The notes beneath the pieces are model-generated. The model had not been told where the DNA came from. It searched no databases and saw nothing but the letters and a program-made list of their open reading frames with translations. The translations under genes were made by a program, and so were the position numbers. Positions 26,268 to 36,066 of a stretch of DNA of 47,011 nucleotides are shown one piece after another. This stretch comes from a virus, in the IMG/VR virus record IMGVR_UViG_3300044539_000293, positions 1-47,011 of that record, one strand, 5' to 3'. Each line of letters starts with the position of its first letter. The stretch's first letter is position 1.

Positions 26268-28106
26268 ATGGCAAATCGTAATATATCATATACTACAAGA
26301 GATTATCAAGGAATAAGAACTGAATTATTAAACTATGTAAGAACTTATTACCCTGAATTAATACAGGATTTCAATGATGCTTCGGTATTCTCGGTATTCT
26401 TAGATTTGAATGCTGCGGTTGCAGATAATTTACATTATCATATTGATAGAAGTATTCAAGAAACGGTTCTACAATATGCTCAACAAAGGTCTTCAATTTA
26501 TAACATTGCAAGAACTTATGGATTAAAATTACCGGGTCAGAGACCATCTGTTTCTTTGGTAGATTTTTCAATTACGGTTCCTGCTTTTGGGGATAAAGAA
26601 GATGAAAGATACTTAGGTACATTAACAAGAGGGTCTCAAGTTGTTGGAGCGGGTATTGTTTTTGAAAACATATATGATATTGATTTTACATCACCATATA
26701 ATGCTCAAGGATTTCCAAATAGATTAAAAATACCAAATTTTAATGCTAATAACGTTTTAATTAATTATACCATTACTAAACGAGAATTGGTTGTTAATGG
26801 TATTACTAAAGTGTTTAAAAGAGTGATTACTCCTAATGACGTAAAACCATTCTTTGAATTATTTTTACCTGAAAAAAATGTATTAGGTATTACAAGTGTA
26901 TTACTTAAGAGTGGGACTGAATACACTAATATTCCTTCGACTGCGGAATTTTTAGGTGTTGAAAATAAATGGTATGAAGTTGATTCGTTGGCGGAAGACA
27001 GAGTTTTTATTGAAGACCCAACTAAAGTTTCAGACCAACCGGGTATTAAAGTTGGTAGATACATTCAAACACAAGATAGATTTATAAGTGAATATACCTC
27101 CGAAGGATTTAAAAAGATGACTTTTGGTGGTGGAACAAATACCGCCCAAGACGCATTAGACCAATTTACAACAGTTGGAGCGACAATTGACTTACAAAGA
27201 TATTCAAACAACTTTTCATTGGGGTCAGCTTTAAAACCTAATTCCACATTATTTGTTCAGTATCGAGTTGGTGGTGGTTTAGCGACAAATTTAGGAACAA
27301 ATGTGATTAATCAAGTTGGTACTGTTAATTTCTTTGTAAACGGACCATCTGAGTCAACTAATTCATCTGTTGTTAATTCACTAAGATGTAATAACGTTAC
27401 TGCCGCGATTGGTGGTGCAGGGACTCCTTCATTAGAGGAGATTAGAAATTACGTTTCATTTAATTTCTCAGCTCAAAAAAGAGCGGTAACGGTACAAGAT
27501 TACGAATCAATTATTAGAAATATGCCATCAGAGTTTGGTGCACCTGCAAAAGTATCCATAACTGAGAATAATAATAAGATATTAATTCAATTATTATCGT
27601 ATGATACTTCTGGTAAATTAACAAGTATTGTGTCTGACACTTTAAGACAAAATGTTGCAAATTACCTATCCAATTATAGAATGATGAACGATTATATTTC
27701 AATTTTAACAGCTGATGTTATTGACTTAAGTATTGACGTTCAAATTGTGTTAGATTCTGCTCAAAATTCAGGACAAGTTATTTCTGATGTGGTTGATAGA
27801 ATTTCGACTTATCTTAATCCACAAACAAGGGAGTTAGGTCAAAATGTTTATTTATCTGAAATAAGAAGTATTGTTCAAAATCAAAATGGAGTTTTAACTG
27901 TTGCTGGATTAAATGTTTATAATAATGTTGGTGGACAATATTCTTCTTCCGAAACATCTATGGAATATAGTAATTTGGAAACAAAAGAAATTGCTCCGGT
28001 TGATGATACAATTTTTGCTCAACCATCTCAAGTATATCAAATTAGATATCCTAATAAAGACATTAGGGTTTCAGTTAAAAATTTCCAATCAGTTACCTTT
28101 TCATAA
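26268..28106 (+). CDS. Baseplate wedge protein, T4 gp6-like (baseplate J family)
   Basis: This 612-aa protein is close to T4 gp6 (about 660 aa), the dimeric wedge protein that makes the inner baseplate ring and drives its change on sheath contraction. Supporting patterns are the N-terminal YTTRDYQGIRTELLNYVR and the helical SVFSVFLDLNAAVADNLHYH, then IDRSIQETVLQYAQ. The C-terminal domain has SFNFSAQKRAVTVQDYESII (typical 'A..V.T..DYE..' of J-like proteins), followed by RNMPSEFGAPAKVSI and YLNPQTRELGQNVYLSEIRS. It lies directly after gp25, as expected. Confidence 0.85.
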   Translation: MANRNISYTTRDYQGIRTELLNYVRTYYPELIQDFNDASVFSVFLDLNAAVADNLHYHIDRSIQETVLQYAQQRSSIYNIARTYGLKLPGQRPSVSLVDFSITVPAFGDKEDERYLGTLTRGSQVVGAGIVFENIYDIDFTSPYNAQGFPNRLKIPNFNANNVLINYTITKRELVVNGITKVFKRVITPNDVKPFFELFLPEKNVLGITSVLLKSGTEYTNIPSTAEFLGVENKWYEVDSLAEDRVFIEDPTKVSDQPGIKVGRYIQTQDRFISEYTSEGFKKMTFGGGTNTAQDALDQFTTVGATIDLQRYSNNFSLGSALKPNSTLFVQYRVGGGLATNLGTNVINQVGTVNFFVNGPSESTNSSVVNSLRCNNVTAAIGGAGTPSLEEIRNYVSFNFSAQKRAVTVQDYESIIRNMPSEFGAPAKVSITENNNKILIQLLSYDTSGKLTSIVSDTLRQNVANYLSNYRMMNDYISILTADVIDLSIDVQIVLDSAQNSGQVISDVVDRISTYLNPQTRELGQNVYLSEIRSIVQNQNGVLTVAGLNVYNNVGGQYSSSETSMEYSNLETKEIAPVDDTIFAQPSQVYQIRYPNKDIRVSVKNFQSVTFS

Positions 28107-28112
28107 CAGGTT

Positions 28113-28194
28113 TATTTATCACCCAACTATCTTATAATTAAAAGTAAGGTGTGTGAATTTTAAAAATAACACATAAACTATTTATTAATTAAAA
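28113..28194 (+). promoter_or_regulatory. Two TATTTAT motifs in gap before 1781-aa gene
   Basis: The 95-base gap holds TATTTAT at 28113-28119 and TATTTATTAATTAAAA at 28179-28194. The second starts 23 bases before the ATG at 28202, the same spacing as at several other genes. No hairpin terminator is visible in the gap. Confidence 0.4.
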
Positions 28195-28201
28195 GAATTG
28201 C

Positions 28202-31200
28202 ATGGGTCAGTCTTATAGAATTAAAACCGAATTAGGTGTCAACAAAACTATTAACGTTGAGTTGGAGCAAGATTTTGAGTTTTTAGAAATATTATCATTA
28301 AAAATACAACAAGCTGATGTTTACACAAGAAGTTGTGCTGAGTATGGTGTAATTGTTGGTAGGGTTACTGCTAATAATGGATTTGGTATTCCAAATGCTC
28401 GAGTTTCAGTTTTTATACCAATTAGCGCGGTAGATGAATCTAATCCATTAATTTCAAGTATATATCCTTACAAATCACCAACAGATAAGAATGAGGATGG
28501 TTATCGTTACAATTTATTACCTTACGAAAAATCTTATTCCGCTCATGCCGCAACAGGAACTTTACCAACAAGAGAAGATAGTTTAACTGGTTCAACTGCC
28601 GTTGAAATATACGACACATATTTCAAATACGCCACTAAAACAAATGAGAGTGGTGATTATATGATTATGGGTGTTCCATTAGGGTCTCAAACATTAGTAA
28701 TGGATGTTGATTTATCCGATATTGGTGAATTCTCATTAACTCCTCAAGATTTAATTAGAATGGGGTTGGCCACAGAAGGACAAGTTGCCGGTAACAGATT
28801 TAAAACTTCAACTGACTTAAGTTCTTTACCTCAAATAGTTTCATTAACAAAACAATTAGACGTTAGTCCATTATGGGGTGACCCTGATATATGTCAAATT
28901 GCCGTGAACCGAATGGATTTTGACCTTAGAGATGATGCAAACATTGATATTCAACCAACATCGGTTTTTATGGGTTCAATTTATTCAACATCGGATTCAT
29001 TCAGATTAAGAAAAAATGCAAGACCAAGAGATGACATGGGTAATTTATGTAGCTTAACTACGGGACCAGGTCAAATTTTGGCAATTAGACAAACCATACA
29101 AGAAGATAGTGATGGTAATCCAATATTAGAACAATTTCAATTAGAACAATCAGGAAATATTATTGATGGTAATGGTGTGTGGATGACTGAATTACCAATG
29201 AATTTAGATTATTTTATTACTAATGAATTTGGGGAGAAAGTTTTATCAAACGACCCGACTGTAGGAATTCCGACAAAAGGGAGATATCGTTTTAAAGTAA
29301 AATGGTCACAATCAGGTGCGGTTTCAGAACAGACAAGAAGACCTCATTATTTAATTCCAAATGTTAAAGAATATGGGTGGGGAGCTAGTACGGTAACTAA
29401 TCCTGATAGACAAGAAGGGTCTTATTACTTTGGGTTAGCTTGGAGTGGATATACAAAAGGATTTGTGGGGAATAGTGGACCTCAAGTAACCTTAAGAAAT
29501 AATATATTAGATTCTAAAATTAATTGTGAAGACACATTTTATCAGTTTCAATTTAATAGGGTTTACACTGTTTCAAATTTTATAGACCAATTTAAAAATG
29601 GTGGTAAAGGGAGATTTATTGGTATTAAAGAGATTGATTCACAAGAATGTGAAGATACGGTAAATAAATTTCCGGTAAATGACGGGTTCAGAAATTTCGA
29701 TTTATTCTTTTTTATTTTTTCTTTAATACTTCAAATTATTCAATTAATAGGAATACCCTTGTTAATTGTTTATCATTTTATTGCTTTTTTATGGAATAAT
29801 TTTGCAGTACCAATTTTAGCTTATTTTATTATTCAATTTGGTCTTAATGCCGTTTATGAGTTTTCTGCAGCATATGCCGCGGCAGCAGGGGCTACAGGAT
29901 TTTCATTTGGATTGTTGTTACTTATCGCGCCATTTGTTTTAAAAGGGTTATTATGGACGGCAATAGCGTTATTTTTGGCACTTAAATTTAAACAGATTGT
30001 TTCATATAAATTTGGTAGAATGAAGTTACCAATGATTACCTATCCTGAATGTCAAACTTGTGAATGTGTGTCTGAAACAACAAAACCAAATCCGGATACT
30101 GAAAATGGTAGTCCTCCTTCTGCAGGGTTAATTTCGCAAGTATCTGATGGAAATCAATATAACGAGACTCTTACTCAAAACAACCTAAGTATCAATAGGT
30201 CTTGGCCCGGGATACCCGCTACGGATGATAATTTCGAATTATATTTTCAATTAGAATCAATAGGGGAAGGGGTTGCGCTTGCAGGACAAGCAGGTAAAAA
30301 TGAAAATCCTTTAAAATTTAAAACACTAACGTCTAATCTGTATACATTTCCTAATGAAGCTCAGAGTTTATACCAAGGAATTACTTTACCACCTGGTGAA
30401 AGAGTTAATGTTTATAACACTCGAAAAAAATTCTTTGACAACGTAAATAAAATCAAAGTTACTTTTTCAACTCCAACAAACGGGAATAAACATCATTTTG
30501 ATAACACGTTAACTGTGTTATCAACACAAGATATAGAACCAGGTACTTTATTATCGTTTGTTAATACTAACAAAAGTAAGGATAAAAATTATATATTAAC
30601 AGGGACAACTCAAGCGGGATATGCGGTAAATGGTATTAATGGTATTATCACAACAAGTGCATTTACTGCTAGTGTAAGTTATGCTGGAGCTCAATCTCCG
30701 GTATTATATGATATTCCGGCTTTCCCTTCTGAGTGTGTTACAAGTATGACCATAGAAGTGAAAGAACCGGGAACTGTTTCATATAGAACTTGTGCTGGAG
30801 ATAAAGTTGTGCTTTCATTTACTGCCGAAACTATAACTCCGGATAATCCTATTATCACAGGTATTACAAATTCTAATTGTATTGATTTGTCTCAATCAGG
30901 TGGTACTGCAGATTATGAAATTACTTCTATTGGTGAAGGTTGTCAAAGGTATATTTATCCTTCTGATATTGAATATTACCAAGTTTTAACAGCTATTACT
31001 ATAAATCAAACGATAGTAAACGGACAACCTCAATATTCAATTCCAAATTATAATAATAGTGGTCCAAGTTTTTGGAAAACATTAAACGCTCCGAATAGAT
31101 TATTTAGTATTGGGTTCGCAAATGGTGATAGTGATTCAGGTTGGTTACCTTTACGGTACCCAAATTACGATTACCTTGGTGTACCTAACGCGTCTTTTGT

Positions 31201-33547
31201 TTCGGCAGACAACTTCCCAAATGCAATTTTCTCATTACCAACATCTAATTTTACAGATTATAGTAGCCAGAAAATTTTAATATTACAAAGAGGTGTTGAC
31301 CCATACTCACCTTTAATGATAAATAAATATGGTATAGGAAGAATTTTAGGACACCCAACTGAAGATGCTGTAACTTTTACCGCAATGACAAGGATGAATA
31401 TACCAATACAGAATTTACCGAGCGGTAATGGTATTTCAGTTCAAAAACATAATAACCAACAAAATATAACATATTCATCTTATTTCTATAAACCTAACAG
31501 TAGTAGTTATAGTGCTTATACAACTCCAAATGTTGGGTATTACGGGGCTTTGGATAGAGATTTATCTAAAGTTTACTCGATTTATACACTTCCATTTCTT
31601 TCATCTAGTAATTATGTTGACCCTATTCCGTCGAATGGTTTTACCGGTGTTGCTAGTAAAACAACAAATAGATGTTATTCACAATCACCTGCGGATAATT
31701 TATATGATAATTCCGAAGATTTATCAGGTGCAGCAATTTTAACTGTTGGTAAATTTTATGCGACTAGATTTGTGTGTACTAACCAACCTGGTGATTTACA
31801 AACAGGTTGTCAATCAGGTTTTAGGGGATTGGATTCCCCATATCCGTTAGGTAACTCGGCATATTTTAGCCCAATATTATATCCACAATTTTCAGGTGCA
31901 AATGAAGTTAATATGAGTAACTCTAATTTGATTGTTATGAGAACTGATAGACTACCATCTTCAGATTATATTGATAATGATGAGAATTTAAATGGTAGTG
32001 TTAGTTTATTACAACAAAATTTAGGTTTTGCTGTGTATGATGTTGGTGGAGGGGGATTATCTTTTAATAATCCAACTATTGAATTAGGGTCTGATATGGT
32101 TTCACCTGACATTGGGGGTTTACCCGGTGCAAATAACGCTCTCACCACATTAGGTGATTGTGAAAATATGGTAGGATTGGGTTGTTATGTTTCAGATTTT
32201 AATACAAAAGGTGATGGTATTGGAAATACTTTTGGTGTTAAACCTGGTTGTCAAGAGGGAGATACTGTTGAAAATGGTTGTTATATTATGATGAACAACC
32301 CGTTGTTTGATTTATCAAAAGATTTAAAAACATTCGCTGAATGGGGATTTAGGTTTAGATTTTTTTATGGTCTGTGTAGAGGAGTATTATCTCAATCATT
32401 CATGAATAATTGGGTTAATGGTAGTTTATACATGTTCCCAATACAAGTTGATATTTATTACAATAGAAATAATCAACCATCTGACCCTATTTTTGCTAGT
32501 GAAGTAGTTTATTTTGACAAAAGTAGTAATAATTTCTATTACAGAAGTTCTCCTTATAACATTACAAATACTACTACGGGTACTGGTCGATTTGTTGGAA
32601 GGCCGATAAATGGATTAAGTGCTCCGGTCAATAAAAGAAATCTTTTATTCCCTTCAACCATTATTAATTTAGGTATAAAAGATGATTTCTACCAAGAAAT
32701 ATTATTTGACCCATCGGCTAAGGGATATATAATGAAGAGTTTAAATCCAACAAGTTATTCAGACACCTCTGATTTGGTAAATTTATTTGTTATAAGTAGG
32801 ATAACAGATGAAGGGTTTTTAGAACAAATATTGGCGTTTGGGGATAACTCATTACAACAATTATTCTCAAGAAATGGTAGTTCAAGAAGAATTGATGGTG
32901 ATTTAGCACAGGCAATGTCAATAAATTCTGAATTTGGTGTTATTCCATTCTCACCTGAATTTTATCAGGCAACTGATTCGGCTTCAGACCCGGTAAGAAT
33001 TGTTGGGTTTAATGGAAATACTACACAACCTACAATGGCAATTTTCTTTTCTTCAACAACTCAAGACTTACAAAATAAAGATTTTTTAACTCCCGGGGTT
33101 ATTGATTTTAGACCTTCAAATAATGCTAACGCACTTACTTATAAATACGGAATTAAATCTCAAGAAGTACCATTTTACCAATGGGAAATTGTACCAAATC
33201 CACAAAACGATATCGCAGGTGCTTTTGGTAGTGAAAAAAATTCTTGGTTGACAAATAATACTACAGGAGGAGGTATTTTTTCTAGAAATTATCAGTCTCT
33301 TGATAGAAGAGATATTATAACACCAAGTTATATGATACCATCTAGTTATCCTGTTAGTGATACATTTGCTAGAGGGTATATTTTTAATGTGTCAGGAACA
33401 AGTTATGGCAACTTTAATTATAGTTTGAATGGTGGAAATTATGAAACAAAAATTTTAGTAGGGGCTCCAAACCATTTTTATTTTGGAGTAATTAAAGGGG
33501 AAACTGCTTTAGATAAATTTAAAGAAAAATATTCGATAGATGAATAA
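28202..33547 (+). CDS. Very large wedge-region protein with internal hydrophobic, membrane-like block
   Basis: This 1781-aa protein has no firm family match. Residues about 49-170 look like a carboxypeptidase-regulatory/Ig-like domain (VIVGRVTANNGFGIPNARVS ... TNESGDYMIMGVPLGSQTLV) with an insertion. Residues 501-597 are intensely hydrophobic and would be predicted as three or more membrane helices (FFFIFSLILQIIQLIGIPLL, PILAYFIIQFGLNA, GLLLLIAPFVLKGLLW). C617-x2-C620-x-C622 follows at once. The remaining 1150 residues are Gly/Ser/Asn-rich and strand-rich, as in baseplate or fibre proteins. It follows gp6, where T4 has gp7 (about 1032 aa), so a peripheral wedge role is possible. A membrane block inside a virion-type protein is odd and may act during injection. 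The stop overlaps the next gene by eight bases. Confidence 0.5.
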   Translation: MGQSYRIKTELGVNKTINVELEQDFEFLEILSLKIQQADVYTRSCAEYGVIVGRVTANNGFGIPNARVSVFIPISAVDESNPLISSIYPYKSPTDKNEDGYRYNLLPYEKSYSAHAATGTLPTREDSLTGSTAVEIYDTYFKYATKTNESGDYMIMGVPLGSQTLVMDVDLSDIGEFSLTPQDLIRMGLATEGQVAGNRFKTSTDLSSLPQIVSLTKQLDVSPLWGDPDICQIAVNRMDFDLRDDANIDIQPTSVFMGSIYSTSDSFRLRKNARPRDDMGNLCSLTTGPGQILAIRQTIQEDSDGNPILEQFQLEQSGNIIDGNGVWMTELPMNLDYFITNEFGEKVLSNDPTVGIPTKGRYRFKVKWSQSGAVSEQTRRPHYLIPNVKEYGWGASTVTNPDRQEGSYYFGLAWSGYTKGFVGNSGPQVTLRNNILDSKINCEDTFYQFQFNRVYTVSNFIDQFKNGGKGRFIGIKEIDSQECEDTVNKFPVNDGFRNFDLFFFIFSLILQIIQLIGIPLLIVYHFIAFLWNNFAVPILAYFIIQFGLNAVYEFSAAYAAAAGATGFSFGLLLLIAPFVLKGLLWTAIALFLALKFKQIVSYKFGRMKLPMITYPECQTCECVSETTKPNPDTENGSPPSAGLISQVSDGNQYNETLTQNNLSINRSWPGIPATDDNFELYFQLESIGEGVALAGQAGKNENPLKFKTLTSNLYTFPNEAQSLYQGITLPPGERVNVYNTRKKFFDNVNKIKVTFSTPTNGNKHHFDNTLTVLSTQDIEPGTLLSFVNTNKSKDKNYILTGTTQAGYAVNGINGIITTSAFTASVSYAGAQSPVLYDIPAFPSECVTSMTIEVKEPGTVSYRTCAGDKVVLSFTAETITPDNPIITGITNSNCIDLSQSGGTADYEITSIGEGCQRYIYPSDIEYYQVLTAITINQTIVNGQPQYSIPNYNNSGPSFWKTLNAPNRLFSIGFANGDSDSGWLPLRYPNYDYLGVPNASFVSADNFPNAIFSLPTSNFTDYSSQKILILQRGVDPYSPLMINKYGIGRILGHPTEDAVTFTAMTRMNIPIQNLPSGNGISVQKHNNQQNITYSSYFYKPNSSSYSAYTTPNVGYYGALDRDLSKVYSIYTLPFLSSSNYVDPIPSNGFTGVASKTTNRCYSQSPADNLYDNSEDLSGAAILTVGKFYATRFVCTNQPGDLQTGCQSGFRGLDSPYPLGNSAYFSPILYPQFSGANEVNMSNSNLIVMRTDRLPSSDYIDNDENLNGSVSLLQQNLGFAVYDVGGGGLSFNNPTIELGSDMVSPDIGGLPGANNALTTLGDCENMVGLGCYVSDFNTKGDGIGNTFGVKPGCQEGDTVENGCYIMMNNPLFDLSKDLKTFAEWGFRFRFFYGLCRGVLSQSFMNNWVNGSLYMFPIQVDIYYNRNNQPSDPIFASEVVYFDKSSNNFYYRSSPYNITNTTTGTGRFVGRPINGLSAPVNKRNLLFPSTIINLGIKDDFYQEILFDPSAKGYIMKSLNPTSYSDTSDLVNLFVISRITDEGFLEQILAFGDNSLQQLFSRNGSSRRIDGDLAQAMSINSEFGVIPFSPEFYQATDSASDPVRIVGFNGNTTQPTMAIFFSSTTQDLQNKDFLTPGVIDFRPSNNANALTYKYGIKSQEVPFYQWEIVPNPQNDIAGAFGSEKNSWLTNNTTGGGIFSRNYQSLDRRDIITPSYMIPSSYPVSDTFARGYIFNVSGTSYGNFNYSLNGGNYETKILVGAPNHFYFGVIKGETALDKFKEKYSIDE

Positions 33548-35249
33548 TTTCACAATAATACCTAGTGGATTAAAATATAAAGGAGCACCATCAGTTGATG
33601 AAAGAGTAACTATATCCTTAAATCAACAAAGTCAACAAATTACGGAATACGATAGAAGTGTGACGATTAGTTTGGCTCAGGTTTATGATGATGAGAGACA
33701 GGCGTGTACGGTTTTTAGACCAACATTTAAAGTGAATTATGTATATGATAACACTTATATTGGTAGTACTACTTATTTACCATTCCAATATAACTTATAT
33801 TATGTTGACGCTGAAAACTCAACGGTTAGTGGGATTTGGAAAGGGTTTCCTCAATATTACGAGTTTGATTTTTTTAGACCAATTGTTGATAACCAACAAT
33901 TTCCTTATAAGTCAAAAAGCGCTTACACTTACAATTGGATGTATTATTTAACATATCCATTTGAAAACGATTATACTAAAAAATTATCATATTATACACC
34001 TGAAAATAACCAAGTACCTGATTTTGATTGGCAGGCTCAAGAAGGTATTCCTTTTATTATTGAAAATATAGAAATTAATGGTAATGGGTTAGTATCATTT
34101 AAATGTATTGCACCCCATGGGTTATCTGTAGATGAATATGTTGAATTATCATTAACATATCGAAACTCAAACATATTTCAAGTATATTCCTTAGGTAATG
34201 GGTTGTTTGATAGCGACCCTTATGTGTTCAATGTATTTAATATTGGTTATACAGGAAATACTTTTGCGGATAATGTATACGGATTTTTCAAAAGAGTAAT
34301 TAACCCTGATAATTTGGTTGAAACAAAATCAAAGTATTATGTACGAAAACATAAAGTAATAACTAATCTTGAAGATTTGATTATAACTAAAAATGGTTTT
34401 GAAAAAAATGTATTTAATGAGAAGAAACAATTTGAATATAGTTCAATAACTCCAAATCAAATTTCAAGGATATCTCAAAAAACTAGTAGTAATTCTTACA
34501 ATATAACATCTGCCTATGATTTAAATTTTGCGGGATATAAAGACAATCAAAAACGACCTTTGAGTGAATTATATTTGACAATTATTAATAAAGGATATTC
34601 GGGTTATTTTAATGAACCATCATTTGGTTTTGGTTTAAAAGAAGGGTGGGAATTTAATTTAACTAAAGACTTAACGGATTATTGGGATTTAAATAATTTT
34701 GAATCAACTTGTAAAGATGTTCCATCATCATCATACACTTTAACTAGTGGTGCGACTAAAACATTTTATTATAATCAAAATTTAACTAAAGATGATGTTT
34801 TATATGGTGATTTTTGTGAATGGAATGACTATGAACAACTTGAAAGAGTTATTTCACCATATTATCAAAAGATAAATTATAATCAAACTGTTTTTCAAAC
34901 TTCTGATTTTGTGGATACAAATTCTAAAGGATTTTATTATGCTCCACATAATAAAATGACTTTAAAAGTATTTTCAGATTATATTGAAACTGGAAATGTT
35001 GAATTTATTGACCAATTACCGGAATATTCATTCTATTCAGAATCTGACCAACAATTTAGATGGAGAGATTTATATACTTATGGGTTTTTTGATAATTTAG
35101 ATAGAGGTGTTGATTATCCATTTTTAAATACTTCTCATTATCCTTTTACTGATATAGTGTTTAGATTAATACCGGAAGGTAGTAATTATAACGAAAGTTT
35201 AAACGGGGTTGATATACCAATAAAACCATTAATAGATGACTGTGAATAA
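33540..35249 (+). CDS. Unknown baseplate-region protein (569 aa)
   Basis: Not recognised. It is a 569-aa soluble protein, very rich in Tyr, Phe, Asn and Asp, with a strand-rich look (VTISLAQVYDDERQACTVFR, then FKVNYVYDNTYIGSTTYLPF). Repeated aromatic phrases such as FPQYYEFDFFRPIV and YNWMYYLTYPFENDYTK are common in structural tail proteins. There is no signal peptide or membrane segment. The start overlaps the preceding stop by eight bases and its stop is overlapped by the next gene by 14 bases, so it is translated as part of the wedge unit. A baseplate or short-fibre attachment role is inferred from position only. Confidence 0.6.
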   Translation: MNNFTIIPSGLKYKGAPSVDERVTISLNQQSQQITEYDRSVTISLAQVYDDERQACTVFRPTFKVNYVYDNTYIGSTTYLPFQYNLYYVDAENSTVSGIWKGFPQYYEFDFFRPIVDNQQFPYKSKSAYTYNWMYYLTYPFENDYTKKLSYYTPENNQVPDFDWQAQEGIPFIIENIEINGNGLVSFKCIAPHGLSVDEYVELSLTYRNSNIFQVYSLGNGLFDSDPYVFNVFNIGYTGNTFADNVYGFFKRVINPDNLVETKSKYYVRKHKVITNLEDLIITKNGFEKNVFNEKKQFEYSSITPNQISRISQKTSSNSYNITSAYDLNFAGYKDNQKRPLSELYLTIINKGYSGYFNEPSFGFGLKEGWEFNLTKDLTDYWDLNNFESTCKDVPSSSYTLTSGATKTFYYNQNLTKDDVLYGDFCEWNDYEQLERVISPYYQKINYNQTVFQTSDFVDTNSKGFYYAPHNKMTLKVFSDYIETGNVEFIDQLPEYSFYSESDQQFRWRDLYTYGFFDNLDRGVDYPFLNTSHYPFTDIVFRLIPEGSNYNESLNGVDIPIKPLIDDCE

Positions 35250-36066
35250 AGTAACGATGGTACCTGATGGTACTAATAAAGACATAAATATTCCAATAAA
35301 ATTGACTTGGGATTATTTGGGGTTAGACATGGCGATTGATGAGTACGAGACTCAAATGATAACTGAAGTTATTGGGGTTGGTCGAGATTTTGAGGTGACA
35401 AGATTTGCACATGCTCCGGCTACCGGAACTACGGATAATACTGAGGTAAACTACGAATTTTATTTTTATTCGGGGGGGCCTTTATCAAGTATAACTAGTT
35501 GGAATATTGATTATATGAGTGAAGGGTTTAGCTCACAAGATTTATATTATTATAATAATAATTTTGCAAATTCATTTTTTAAATTAGATTTTTATGATAC
35601 TCCGGATGAAAAAAGACAAACAAATTATCTTACGGTTATTATACCAACTCAACAAGGATTAAAAATGGATGTTCAAATGAGTCGAAATGTTGTTTCAGTA
35701 AAGAAACCGAAATTTATTTTGGATTATGTTGGGGATAAAGAAGGGTTTTTCTTGTATTGGTTAAAGAAAAGAACTTTTTTGAATTTGGATACATTTTATA
35801 TGGCGGCTAAGTTTTATAATGCAAAGACGGGTCAATTTACAAAAATGATGACAGGTAAAGGTACAAACCCATTGGATGATACTAATGGACCTCAATCAGA
35901 CCTTTCTGATGGACTAAGGTATAATTTTGATAACACTCAATATTTTTACTATACGGTTAAGTTAGATTATCCGAGTCAAACTTATCAAGTATTAAATACT
36001 TATGGTCAGAGAATGGGGACTAATATTCCCATAAAATGGTATGAATATATTAACCCACCAGTATAA
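35236..36066 (+). CDS. Unknown baseplate-region protein (276 aa)
   Basis: Not recognised. It is a 276-aa protein with a strand-rich N-terminal half (VTMVPDGTNKDINIPIKLTW) and a middle VIIPTQQGLKMDVQMSRNVV followed by FFLYWLKKRTFLNLDTFYMA. The latter is aromatic and amphipathic rather than a true membrane segment. The C-terminal part (YNFDNTQYFYYTVKLDYPSQ, then QVLNTYGQRMGTNIPIKWYE) is Tyr-rich. The stop and the next start overlap as TAATG. Probably a virion structural component, given tight coupling on both sides. Confidence 0.6.
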   Translation: MTVNKVTMVPDGTNKDINIPIKLTWDYLGLDMAIDEYETQMITEVIGVGRDFEVTRFAHAPATGTTDNTEVNYEFYFYSGGPLSSITSWNIDYMSEGFSSQDLYYYNNNFANSFFKLDFYDTPDEKRQTNYLTVIIPTQQGLKMDVQMSRNVVSVKKPKFILDYVGDKEGFFLYWLKKRTFLNLDTFYMAAKFYNAKTGQFTKMMTGKGTNPLDDTNGPQSDLSDGLRYNFDNTQYFYYTVKLDYPSQTYQVLNTYGQRMGTNIPIKWYEYINPPV

